Origin: Prunus persica
Taxonomy: Eukaryota > Streptophyta > Magnoliopsida > Rosales > Rosaceae
DNA: 64,000 bases
Direction of reading: 5' to 3'
Assembly: GCF_000346465.2 (NCBI RefSeq)
Contig: NC_034016.1
Location: forward strand, 21,072,442 to 21,136,441
Positions 34,401 to 45,432 of this stretch are shown piece after piece. The number at the start of each line of letters is the position of its first letter. Within the stretch, counting starts at the first letter, position 1. The notes below the pieces were generated by a model. That model did no database searches and had not been told where the DNA came from. It saw nothing but the letters and a program-made list of their open reading frames with translations. The translations under genes and the position numbers were made by a program.

Positions 34401-36463
34401 ATATTTCATTCGTGCAGCAAACTAAGGATTGTGTGGCAAAGACATTGAAAAGATTAGAGGAGAAGATTTGTGGACAAGTGAGTTTTGTCACTTTGGACAG
34501 TCTTTTTCTTTTGGCTGTCCAGTGATTGCATCTTGTGCTGATTTCACTTGATATGCTCAATGTAGATTGTTCCAAATTCCTTAACAGCTTATTCTTCACA
34601 GGTTCTAAATAATCTATTATATCTGATGCGGGCTGCGGAGAAGCCTGTTCAAAAACGAGTGGCTTTGGCTCTTGCTCATCTTTGTAACCCTGGTGATCAG
34701 GAAACCATTTTTATTGATAACAAAGGTTGGAATTTTATCCATTATTAACAGCCAGATAAGAGCATAGTAGCATAAAACATCAAAAGCTTATCATGTGTGC
34801 ATGCTATCATGCTTGGTTCAGTGTGGGCTGCTTAAAATTGTAAACCGAAGTGCTTCAACATACAAAGCTTAGTCTATCAAAAAATTTGGTGTATTTGCCT
34901 TGATGATATTGCTAATTTCACCACATATGGTTCCAAGAATTTGATTTTTTCTGCAAATTTGTTTCTTGCAGGATTAGAGTTGCTTTTAGGGCTTCTCGAA
35001 TCTCCAAGCCTGAAGGAGAAACAAGATGGTTCTTTGGCCTTGTACAAAGTGGCTACAAAAGCCACTTCACTCTCCCATTTGGATCCAGCTCCTTCATCAC
35101 CCACCCAACAGGTTTTTAATTTTGTGTCCAATCAGTTCACTTTAAGTTTGCTAGGGGCGCAATATAATCTGGAACGCATATATTTTATTTTGAGTGGATA
35201 TTAGTCTATTGAACTCATATTTACAAGACTCCCTGCTGGCTTTGAATCAAGATTTACGGATTTCTATACCAGTTTTCTAAAATACTTTTATGGGGTTGGT
35301 GAGTGTGATACTTTGTTCGCTTGGATAATCAATTCTGATATGTTTGACATGATCTATTTGCAGGTGTATTTGGGTGAAAAATACGTAAACAATCCTACAC
35401 TTTCTGACATCACATTCTTAGTTGAAGGTGGGGATTATTCTTTTGCATGCTCTTTTCTATAGTTCAGTCACTTAATACTATAATGATATTTTTATGTTAC
35501 TGTACTGTAATAAATTCGTATGCTTTATACTACTATCAGGTAAACGGTTCTATGCCCACAGAATTTGTCTGCTTGCTTCTTCTGATGCATTCCGTGCCAT
35601 GTTTGATGGTGGTTACAGGGTAAGAATTATTGGCCTTTTCCACTGATTGATGATCTTCTGACTCCAATCCTCTCCTATTGTTTTTCTTTTCTCAACAGTG
35701 ATACTAAAAATGCGACAGGAAATCAATTCCTTTAACTGATGAATTATTTTCTAAACATATTGAAACAATGTATTGCAGGAGAGAGATGCTAAGGATGTAG
35801 AGATTCCAAATATTAGATGGGACGTTTTTGAATTGATGATGAGGTAGGTAGTTCTGCCTCCTTTTTGTCTAAGAACTTATGAGTAAATTGCTAAATAATG
35901 CACCCCAGTTTCATCCCTAATAGTTATAATGGTCCTCTGTCTGTTGCTAGATTCATATACACAGGATCTGTAGATGTCAAATTGGATATTGCTCAGGATC
36001 TCCTCAGAGCTGCTGATCAGTATCTTTTGGAGGGTCTCAAGCGCCTCTGCGAGCATGCCATTGCTCAGGTGGGTTACCTATTAAAGTTGTTCGATGGTAT
36101 TACCCTTGTTTTCAGTTTGGTTTTAGTCTGATTGCTTCGTATTTTCTTTCTCAAGAACATCTACGTCGAAAATGTTTCGCTCATGTTTGAGTTATCAGAG
36201 GCCTTCAATGCCGTGTCATTAAGGCAAGCATGCATTCTGTTCATCTTGGAGCAATTTGACAATTTGATTACCAAACCATGGTAAGTAGTGCATCTCTTTC
36301 TCTTGCTCTAGTTGAATCTGTGTCCAGCATTATAGTGACTTGAAATGTTGTGATGAATATATTCAGGTATCCCGGACTGATAAATCGTATTGTACCAGAG
36401 ATCCGCAGATTTTTTACTAATGCACTTACAATGCCTATCCAGGCAACCTCGCAGCAGGCTTAG
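31454..36463 (+). CDS. ARIA: ARM-repeat/BTB protein, ARIA/ABAP1 family
   Basis: Nineteen exons: 31454-31712, 31847-32007, 32403-32569, 32656-32776, 32861-32935, 33035-33129, 33279-33354, 33460-33567, 33966-34094, 34201-34269, 34418-34477, 34602-34725, 34972-35111, 35364-35427, 35540-35619, 35779-35843, 35951-36068, 36156-36280 and 36367-36463. They join to 710 residues, the length I recall for Arabidopsis ARIA. The N-terminus has a basic KRKLEEEF segment (possible nuclear signal). Armadillo repeats span roughly 90-525 (for example GVIGNLVHSSPSIK and AHIVQRGALKPLIEML), and a BTB domain covers about 535-640 (LSDITFLVEGKRFYAHRICL). Known relatives: ARIA binds the ABA factor ABF2, and ABAP1 represses DNA replication licensing. 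Which of the two this gene follows cannot be settled here. A likely nuclear adaptor, perhaps for CUL3 ligases. Confidence 0.93.
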
Positions 36464-38347
36464 ATAGATGTGTAGCTTAACCCTAGTTTTTTTCCGTTAT
36501 ATCAAGATTGAAGAGCAAAAATGTATAGAAAGTTGTAGCTCATTTTGTCAATGTTGATACTACAGAAGTAACTTCTGCTTAGTCTAATTCTTTTTTTGTG
36601 ATTATGTAATGCAAAGTGCCCATAAGTTTTAGCAGTAAGTTTCATCATTAATTTTCTGTATTGATCCTCGGATTCCGATTCTTTAAAATGTGTGAGCTGA
36701 ATATCTGCCACAAGATAAAAAATAGGGAAGAAAAAAAAGTGCTTCGCTAGCTCTAATTGTATTTTAAAAAAAATTTAACACTGTGAAGAAATTGTTATGA
36801 TATTTGAGTTTAGAATTTTTTTTTCCAAGGAATGAATCATAATTAACATTACACCAAATTGTCAATGGGTCGTGTTTCATGAAATTTTTAATATCTACTG
36901 TACAATAATTAAATTTCAAAACCCTAAACTAAAATCATAGCAATTGAAGAGTTAAACTAAGAAGCATAAAAATGTGGAATTTATTCCAAACAAAATTGGC
37001 TTCTCTTTGCGGCTTAGGTTGGATTAGCTTATTTTATTTATTCCAAGGCAAAGGTGATGGTTTGATGATACAAGAGAGGAGTTGAATTAGCCCCTAACTG
37101 TATTTTGCTGTTATGGTCTAATTTTAACCGACAATAGATAACGGGGTTATTTCAATTTATTGATTGAGATTCTATGTTATTTACAAAATGTTCAATGTTT
37201 TCCCTAAAGGAGTTTAAGTGTTCTATTTGTGGAATCAAGTTTATTGCAGCTTCTACGTTACTTACAAAATTGCCAGTAGCATTTTAGGGGAAGTATAAGA
37301 AAGGCCTATATGTCTGGGAAAAAAAAAAGAAAAAAGAAAGGCCTATATGAAAACAGAAAGAAAAATCACCCTCATAAGCAAATATATGACAGTAAAGGTT
37401 TTCTACGACGGTTTTGGCTTTTTATCTACGGTTTTCGACGGTTCTTGAACTTTTAGTGACAATTGGTCTTTTGCAGCGAGAAAAACCGTCGATAACGGTT
37501 AACCTTTACAGCGGCTAAGAAAACCGCAGCTAAATATCGCAACAGAATTTTAATTTCCTTCTAGCCCTGGACTCAGTGATATTGGGTGGCGCAAAAAGAG
37601 CAAAAAAATGTTAACAACTCCTTTTCAATCTCTTTATAAGTATATACGCCTATTACATGAAAACAGTACTAAAATTCTCGTCCAATTTTTTACTTGAATA
37701 CATGTACATGTCTCAATGAACTAGATGGGGTAGCAAAACAATTCAGTGCAAGTTTTCACTGAAATGCTTTGAAAAACACAAAAAAGAGTAATAAGGTTCG
37801 GTCTTAAGTAATAACCAATCATAGAAATTAAGCAACAAACGTCAACATTTAGGTAAAACAATGTTGTTTGCTAGCTCTAATTGTTTTTATTATTATTTAA
37901 CAATACAACGAACAAACAAATTGTCGTTTATGATATTTGAAATTAGAAATTTTTAAGAAATATGACTGATAATCATTATCGTCAAAGACTGTCGTTTGGA
38001 TTGCTGTGCTTAAAAGTCTTTCAAAAAAAACTTTTTTATTTTTTGTTACCTACCAAAGTGTTTGATAAAGTATTGAAAGCCTGCTTACTTGAAGTGGTTG
38101 CAAACTTGCAACCAACCACAATGGAAAACTCACTGCACACTCTTTCTTACCCATAAAGTTGAATAATCTGTTTCTTACAATTTGAGAAATAGAAACCAAA
38201 ACTCTGCACAAAACGAAAGTGAGATACTAAAGTTATTGTTCATTGAAGTGCTTTTCGTGGCTTACAAGCCAAACAATCAGATACTTTTTAATTCAATCGC
38301 AATTCAGAAAAATCGTGTAATAAAACGTTGAGATGATATTGGCATTG
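36464..38347. other. Convergent 3' flanks of the ARM/BTB and cyclin genes
   Basis: The ARM/BTB 3' UTR lies at the left and the cyclin 3' UTR at the right. In between, AT-rich DNA contains an inverted-repeat structure (37393-37509). No gene is supported. Confidence 0.5.
37393..37509. mobile_element. Possible DNA-transposon remnant with inverted repeats
   Basis: TAAAGGTTTTCTACGACGGT at 37393 is matched on the other strand by TAAAGGTTAACCGTTATCGA followed by CGGTTTTT, ending at 37509. The core ACGGTT/GACGGTT recurs four or five times inside. Clustered short subterminal repeats of this kind are seen at CACTA-type ends, but no target duplication or coding part is visible. Confidence 0.35.
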
Positions 38348-39125
38348 TCATCTTGCAACTGTAGGAGCACAAGTTGAATCGTCTTTGTTGGACCAATTCT
38401 CTTTGATCCCACAGGCTTGGATCAAACGTTCAATCTGGAGCCCTGCAGCTTCCTTTTCCAACTGAGAACAATATCTCTTAAATGTCTCTATGCTAACTTG
38501 AAGCCTGAAATCTATAGTAAACAAGAACTTCATTTCCAACCTATTCAACTCACTTGTGCTCACTCCTCCTACTTTGGCATAGTATGCATTGTTGAAGAAT
38601 CTGCAAAACCATGTTAAATGCTTATTGTCAGAAGCTGGTGCTGAAGGGAAACGGAGAAAAACCATTACGAAACAATTTCACTGAAAAATGATCGTGTATA
38701 TCTAATTCTGAGAATAGTACTTACGCGTCATCAATAAACTTCGCTGCTAGCATTACACCTGTTATCAGAAGCCGGTGAATATTGAAAGAAGTTAAACGGA
38801 CTTCTGTGCACTGGATAAATCTGTCCACATAGATCTGTGCAACAACGAAGCATGATGGGCTACAGCCAGAGTATTTAAAGATGCGATCAATATATTGCCG
38901 AATGCTCAAAGTGGGTGCTCGTAAACCATGAAATATGGTCATGACTTCTTTAATGTCCGTTGCCTCCAATAGCATCTCATTCTTTTGAACACATCTCTCA
39001 AGAAGTGATGAGAGAGGTGACAGAACCCGAGGGATTTTCATAACTCCTTTTGCCGATTCCCTTAGCCCCAATTGGCAGTAAACATCCGAGCCTACGTTTT
39101 CATTGTCAAGTGCCAAAGTTCCCAT
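38348..39125 (-). CDS. U/P-type cyclin
   Basis: Two coding exons on the minus strand, 38725-39125 and 38348-38600, encode 217 residues. The cyclin box contains FHGLRAPTLSIRQYIDRIFK, CFVVAQIYVDRF, NIHRLLITGVMLAAKFIDDA and NNAYYAKVGGVSTSELNRLE, all diagnostic of plant CYCU/CYCP cyclins, which resemble yeast PHO80, pair with CDKA and are linked to phosphate or sugar status. The LGLRESAKGV start and SIETFKRYC end look closest to the CYCU3/CYCP2 type, although the neighbouring RanGAP1 and CSP41a would predict CYCU1-1 (At3g63120), so no symbol is given. The transcript has a 5' UTR intron (39133-40272) with donor GTAAGT and acceptor TTTGCAG seven bases before the ATG. Confidence 0.9.
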
Positions 39126-41700
39126 ATTTGACCTGCAAAGTAAAACAATATTTACAAAAATGAACTAGTAAGCTGGCATGCCCCTGCATTTTGTAGTCCA
39201 AATCCAATACATGATAGATGCTCTACAATTTTTGGTATGACAGGAACTTTCATTGAACACACAATGCAGCATTTGTGGTACACATTGTGAAGGACTAAGA
39301 AAAGCAATTCTTGGGTAGTATTCTAATTTGCATTGAAAATACTAAGACAAAAGTACTAAAGAGCATTTTTAACCAAAAAAAGTACTAAAGAATGGAAGTT
39401 ATATTTAAAATACTACACCATCAGAATATCATCGCATTCTGGCAGCTTACCATAACATGCAGGGGGCTTTAAAAAAACCTTCTCTATTCGTGTTCCTCAA
39501 ATATTTCTAAAATTGATTTATAAATCTTAAAAATATGCTCCTTTTATTCACTAAAGGTATTGAATACTGTCTAAATCTAGATCATTCAGTACAGTTGTGG
39601 CTCAGTTCTACTTCTTTTCAGGACTTTTTCTCTTAAGATTCTAGGTTTTCCTCATATGATACGAAACTCATTTTCACTTTTGGCATTTATTATGACTTAA
39701 GTAGATCTATCTGATCGTATGTTGTATTTCAAGATTGTAGGGATGGCAATTCATGCACAAAATTGCTCCTCCAAAAGAATTCACAGACCATTTTCACAAA
39801 TGGAAACCTGTCTATTGGCATTGCTACGCGCTACATTGATGTCCTATCTGCTCATGAACTAACAGTGAAAATTCCTACTAAAAATATGAACTTTAGCACA
39901 ACCAAATGTGCAAATAGATGAAGCAGATACTGATAAATCATCAAATGCTCCACAAAATGAAGCCCATAAAAAAAAAATCTCATAGAAGACAAGGATTTGA
40001 AGTCATACAATCAATTATCCAAAAAGAAAACAGTTGGCAGTAAGTAAAAGAATAGAATTAGACAGACCCAGAACAGTAAATCAAGAAATTCAACAAACTA
40101 TGAACAGCCCACATCATATCTGACCAGGAAACAGAAAAAGGATAAACCTTTTTTCATCAAATCCCAACCCAGAAGATACAAGATCGAAATTTCACGTCCA
40201 AATCAAGAAATGGAAGCAATGCAATAACATATAAAGAAGAAGATTACAAAGAAGGATATGGGGATAACTTACAGAGATCCTTCTTAATAAGGAGCTATCT
40301 TTATTGTCTTTTCTTGTTGCTTCGCCCACATGAAAATAAGCACAAGGAAAAACAAAGAAGGTACACTGAACACACAGACCTCACCATCTTAACTCTTGGA
40401 GTTCCTTTCTTCTCTCTGGCGCCATATCCTCTTTTATGCACATTTCTGCTGCATAGAGTCAGAGAAACAGAGAGAGAGAGGGAGGGAGAAAAAGTGCTTT
40501 GCTTTCTCTATGAAATCCCCAAGACCAAGGCTACTCTTTACCTCTCTCTCTCTTCACATGGAAGATCTCCTCTTTTTTTTTTTCTTCTTTTGTTAGCAAC
40601 ACAAGTTCATACTCTCTCTGGCTCTAAAACAAGGTGTCGGCGTGTACTCCTCCACGCCAGTTTTTAAATGAAGAGTGGGCAAGGACTTCTTATTATTCTT
40701 GCCTTCTCGGTGGTTAAGTGGGCCCCCACCCAAACCACCTTTCTTTTTCTTTTCCACCGCAAAGCAAGGGATGCACCTATTTTTTCTAAAAATAAAACAT
40801 GATTTTTCAATTACTCTAAATTATTATAATTTATCATAAATAATCAAATCCGTGTATAAAAGGAACTAGTATAAAAGGAAGGATACGTTAATTTAGGGGA
40901 TTCGAAATTAAGCGCAAGGGAACGAATACACCTAATCACATTTGCGTTAATTAGCCTCGCATCCCAAAGAGTCATTTTCTCCATAAAGATTAATAAAGCT
41001 TAGATATGAACTTCTGAATGGTGCAAGATCCTATAGATTATATTAATATATTTACCTGGCAAAAAAAGAAAAGATGATGTACATTTCTTAATTGCTTACT
41101 TAGTAATTAATATATATGCACAATGTTTATAATTGAGCAAGAAGTGACAGTCTAACTTATGCTTGAGCCATCTGAAATCCATTATGCCATCCTCATATTT
41201 TTTCCTTATCGTACATGATTAGCATCATTGTGCATATTAATTAAGAGTATCCTTTACTTTAAAAAAAAAAAAGAATAAATCCAAAATTCTTAAATATTTT
41301 ATTTTTTCCGTTAATAATGCCACAACATAGGGCATGACACCTTTAAGTGGGTCACTTGTGATGATAATAATGCCGCAACCAGAATACATAAACCCCAACA
41401 ATATTTTATTTATTTATTTATTTATAAAAATGAGTAGAAAGGTGTGGATCTTGATTAATCCCAATTGTTAATCAAAGTCCAAATAACGCATTATTTCAAG
41501 TGCGGTGATTGGATTTTCTTCCTCTTTTTTCTGTCTTGCACAGTTGATTTGACCACACCATATACTTAGTTCAACTAAGAAGCAATTATATGAATTCTTG
41601 AACCTGTCCAAGTTACAGCTGGCATCTGTCTCTTCCGGCGGCATTAGAAATTTGGAATGTCATGAGCAGCTAAATTTTGTCGGTCGACGTCGATCCAAAT
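39126..41700. other. Cyclin 5' UTR intron, leader and promoter
   Basis: The intron 39133-40272 lies in the 5' leader of the cyclin. The leader exon lies upstream of 40272 on the minus strand and is rich in CT/GA runs (40460-40600). The remainder to 41700 is AT-rich, with a (TTTA)n run at about 41404-41424, and contains no supported gene. It separates the divergent cyclin and RanGAP1 promoters. Confidence 0.55.
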
Positions 41701-41712
41701 TTATTTATAGTG

Positions 41713-43276
41713 TGGGCCAAATTAAGGGCCCAAGTCCAATATCTAAGCCCAACTCTGCATCCAAGGCCCAATTCAAATGCGACATCGCCGACATGGCAAT
41801 GGCATGACCAAAATCGTAAATAAGTGGAAAACTAGGGGCGTTGGTTTTTGTTCGGAGAAAAAGATTGCGTCGTAAATTCCACGCTTCGCTCTCGATTTTT
41901 AAAAGTTGGAAGATTTGGGTGTGTTTTCTCATGATTTCCCTCCAATTCCCAATTGCCCCCGCACGCATTCTTTTCTTTTGATTTTTCTAATTCACTGTGG
42001 CATATGATGATATGATTGCTCTGAGCCACACACTCTAAAACCCCCAGATTCGATTCGTTTCCCAGAAAATTTTCATTTTCCCGGAAAATCTAAATACTCA
42101 TCCAGATACACAAGTTTCCTTTTACTTTCTTATCCCTCGCCGTCCCTTTTTGCTCTTCAATTTCTAGGGTTTGCTTTCGCTCCCTTCTGTTTCCCGAGAA
42201 CAGAGTCGTGATTTGCTCCAGGTAATGTATTTCTTTGTATAACTCTGTATATTTCGAGTGTAGAAAAAGAAATGATGATCTTTTTCCATTTTGGTGTTTG
42301 GATGTGCGGTTATGATTGAGATGTCGATTTTTATTTTCTCGCTGTTTCTTAAGAGCCAAACAGGGAAATTTGTGTTTTTTACTCTGCAATTCTAATGTTA
42401 ACCGAAGTGACTTTTAATTTCCTTTGATCTATGCTATTATCTTTTACAAGATTTAGCGTTCTTTTTATATCCGACGAATCTTTAATTTGTCTTCACAAGA
42501 ATTCTGAGTTAGATTTCTGTTTCGGAATTGCAACTTGAAGTTTTTGTAATATATTCAATGAGCGTGATACGATGGTTCAACTTAGGTACTTTGTAAAGAT
42601 AAGTTCTTGTATTTTCCTGTAAAGAAAATAATAAATATTTATGGTATTCTTGTCATATATTTGGTTTGCAATTTATATTGTTGCTTTTGGTGATAGTGGA
42701 CTTCTAGACCCGTACCAGTAGTCAACTGGATGAACTTTCGTCACATTTCTGATAAAAATGTTCACGTGAATTAAGAGTCTATCTTTTGTTGCTCTAAGGA
42801 ATTGTACAATTGGATTTTAAGATACTTTGTCAGGAGTTCAAAAGTTTTAATATTCTCTGGGTTTTTCTTATCGTTTGTGTGTTTTTGTAAAGGACCTGCT
42901 GTTATGCTTATCTTTGTGTGGATGGAGGAGGGTACGCCTCACTGATATAGTGGTTTTGTATTCCTGAAAATTTTCCATTTGGAACATTACAAGTTTTGAA
43001 TTTGAACAACCATGTTTAATTCATATTTCTTGTTTCGGTAGGAGTATATTTGATGGTAATTGCTAGTGGATTTTTATTGATATTGCGTTCCAAATTACTG
43101 CTTGAATCACTTGATTTTCTGTGAATGTGGTCATTTGACTTGGAATGATTGGTTATTTGTATTTTTGGTTGTTGAGATCACCTTGGGTCGCTTCCCTTTC
43201 TTACTTTTAAATGTAAATGTGCTTTGATCATTTTAGTTTATTATAAATTCGGTGAATGGTTCCAGGTCACTTTGGC
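41713..43276 (+). promoter_or_regulatory. RanGAP1 site II promoter, leader and 5' UTR intron
   Basis: Four site II motifs (41713-41718, 41727-41732, 41746-41751 and 41765-41770) are followed by a leader exon ending in CTCCAG at 42221. A 1,044 bp 5' UTR intron then runs from 42222 (GTAATG) to 43265 (GGTTCCAG), 11 bases before the start codon. Leader introns next to the ATG often raise expression in plants; that it does so here is inference. Confidence 0.6.
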
Positions 43277-44905
43277 ATGGATTCTCAAGCACAAGCTTTC
43301 CACCAGCGCTCAGTGTCTATCAAACTATGGCCCCCAAGCCAGAGCACCAGGATACTGCTTGTAGAACGAATGACCAAGAATTTCATCACTCCATCCTTTT
43401 TGTCTAGAAAGTATGGTCTGCTCAGTAAAGAAGAGGCCGAGGAGGATGCCAAGCAAATAGAAAATATTGCTTTTGCAGCTGCTGACCAACATTTTGAGAA
43501 GGAACCATATGGTGATGGAAGTTCGGCAGTTCAAATTTATGCTAAAGAGTCCAGTAAGCTTATGCTGGAAGTTCTCAAAAGAGGGCCCAAAGTAAAGGAA
43601 CATGGAGAGGTGATGCAATATGAGAACGATACTGCTACCCATGGAAGTGTCTTTGATATATCTGGGAGTCGCCGGTCCTTTATTGATTCTGAGGAGGCCG
43701 TGGAACTGTTAAAACCATTAAGGGATCATGAAAAATTGTATACCAAGATATGTTTTAGCAATAGAAGCTTTGGTCTGGATGCAGCCCATGTTGCTGAGCC
43801 AATCTTAACATCTATCAAAGATCAATTGAAAGAAGTAGACCTGTCAGATATTATTGCAGGAAGGTCAGAAACAGAAGCTCTTCAAGTCATGAATATATTT
43901 TCTTCAGCCCTGGAAGGATGTGTTTTGAGGTATCTCAATCTTTCAGACAATGCCATGGGTGAAAAGGGTGTCAATGCATTTGGGTCACTCCTGAGGTCAC
44001 AAACTAATTTAGAGGAACTTTATTTGATGAATGATGGCATATCAGAAGAAGCTGCAAGAGCAGTTTCTAAGTTTATCCCATCCACTGAGAAGCTTAGGGT
44101 CCTTCACTTTCACAACAATATGACTGGAGATGAGGGGGCAATTGCCATCTCTGACATGGTGAAACGTTCACCTCTCTTGGAGGATTTTCGTTGTTCTTCC
44201 ACAAGGGTGGGCTCCGAAGGGGGCATAGCTTTAGCTGAAGCACTTGGGACATGTTCCCATCTGAAGAAGCTTGATTTGCGTGACAACATGTTTGGAGTAC
44301 AATCTGGGATTGCTCTGAGTAAATCTCTATCTGCTTTTGCAGATCTTACTGAAATTTACCTGAGTTACCTTAACTTAGAAGATAAAGGAACAGAAGCCCT
44401 TGCCAATTCCCTCAAAGAGTCTGCACCCTCACTTGAGGTTTTGGAAATGGCAGGAAATGACATTACAGCCAGATCGGCTGCTGCTTTAGCAACCTGTATA
44501 GCAGCGAAACAATTCATTACCAGGTTAAACTTGTCTGAGAATGAACTGAAGGATGAAGGTGCGATTTTGATCAGCAAAGCAGTTGCAGAGGGTCATGGTC
44601 AGTTAACTGAGGTTGACTTGAACACAAATTCCATTAGAAGGGCTGGAGCAAGGGCGTTGGCACAGGCTGTTGTGCACAAACCTGGGTTCAAGTTGCTGAA
44701 CATAAATGCTAATTTCATATCGGATGAGGGTATTGATGAGGTAAAGGAGATTTTTAAGAATTCACTGAATGTGCTTGGGCCTTTGGATGAGAACGACCCT
44801 GAAGGAGAAGATCTTGATGAGGAGGTTGAAGAGGACGCTGATAATGAGGTTGATTTGGAATCAAAGCTTAAGGGCCTTGAAATTAAGCAGGAAGAGAATT
44901 ACTGA
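43277..44905 (+). CDS. RANGAP1: Ran GTPase-activating protein 1
   Basis: An intronless coding region of 542 residues. The start is taken at 43277 because an upstream in-frame ATG (43256) lies before the splice acceptor at 43265. Domains: N-terminal WPP domain (about 10-110, with LWPPSQSTR and NFITPSFLSRKYGLLSKEEA), leucine-rich repeats from about 165 to 485 (LRYLNLSDNAMGEKG, LKKLDLRDNMFG, ITRLNLSENELKDEG), then an acidic tail (DENDPEGEDLDEEVEEDA). The WPP domain is plant-specific and replaces the SUMO-dependent targeting of animal RanGAP; it anchors the protein to the nuclear envelope and the cell plate. It stimulates GTP hydrolysis by Ran for nuclear transport and marks the division plane. 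It converges on CSP41a, as at At3g63130/63140. Confidence 0.96.
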   Translation: MDSQAQAFHQRSVSIKLWPPSQSTRILLVERMTKNFITPSFLSRKYGLLSKEEAEEDAKQIENIAFAAADQHFEKEPYGDGSSAVQIYAKESSKLMLEVLKRGPKVKEHGEVMQYENDTATHGSVFDISGSRRSFIDSEEAVELLKPLRDHEKLYTKICFSNRSFGLDAAHVAEPILTSIKDQLKEVDLSDIIAGRSETEALQVMNIFSSALEGCVLRYLNLSDNAMGEKGVNAFGSLLRSQTNLEELYLMNDGISEEAARAVSKFIPSTEKLRVLHFHNNMTGDEGAIAISDMVKRSPLLEDFRCSSTRVGSEGGIALAEALGTCSHLKKLDLRDNMFGVQSGIALSKSLSAFADLTEIYLSYLNLEDKGTEALANSLKESAPSLEVLEMAGNDITARSAAALATCIAAKQFITRLNLSENELKDEGAILISKAVAEGHGQLTEVDLNTNSIRRAGARALAQAVVHKPGFKLLNINANFISDEGIDEVKEIFKNSLNVLGPLDENDPEGEDLDEEVEEDADNEVDLESKLKGLEIKQEENY

Positions 44906-45432
44906 TACATGCAGTTTGCTGCCTTTTGTTAATTTGATTTAAAACTTGTTCAGATTCCAACTTTTCTGATTAGCTAGATTGTTTCCATATGAGCTATTTC
45001 AGAGGTTTTTAGCCATGGTGAAATAGATCGCTTGTTGTAGACTAGGCTCATTATTTGAAACATTCAACATTCGAGAGTCTAGCTAGTTGTATGCTCTCGT
45101 GTCCCTGTTACTTAAGTTGCTGGCAGCCAGTTTTCTGGTTATGTATGCAAAACTGGGTCAGCTGAGTAGAGTACTGGTTGAGGTGCATGGCTACATATAT
45201 TTTGAATTCATATCTCCAATTTCAATTTCTTTTGTCTAAAAATAAAATTTACAGAATCAAGATTAATTAAAGGTAGAGGCAGGTAATATAGGTCCGTCCA
45301 CTTGATTTACATTGTTTCTTCATTTTTTATTAAGCATTCAAATTATTTAGTTAGTTGCTTCCCGGTGAAAGAAAATATCACATAGGATATGAGATACAAG
45401 AAACAAAAAATGAACTTTACAGGGCAAATTGA
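44906..45432. other. Convergent 3' flanks of RanGAP1 and CSP41a
   Basis: 527 bp shared by the 3' UTRs of two genes that end towards each other. Nothing else is recognised. Confidence 0.6.

Noticed and set aside
40314..40667. 117-codon plus-strand frame.
   Set aside because: It is opposite the CT/GA-rich leader and promoter of the minus-strand cyclin, is low complexity, and matches nothing known.
43256..43276. Upstream in-frame ATG for RanGAP1.
   Set aside because: It lies before the splice acceptor at 43265, so it is intronic in the mature transcript.
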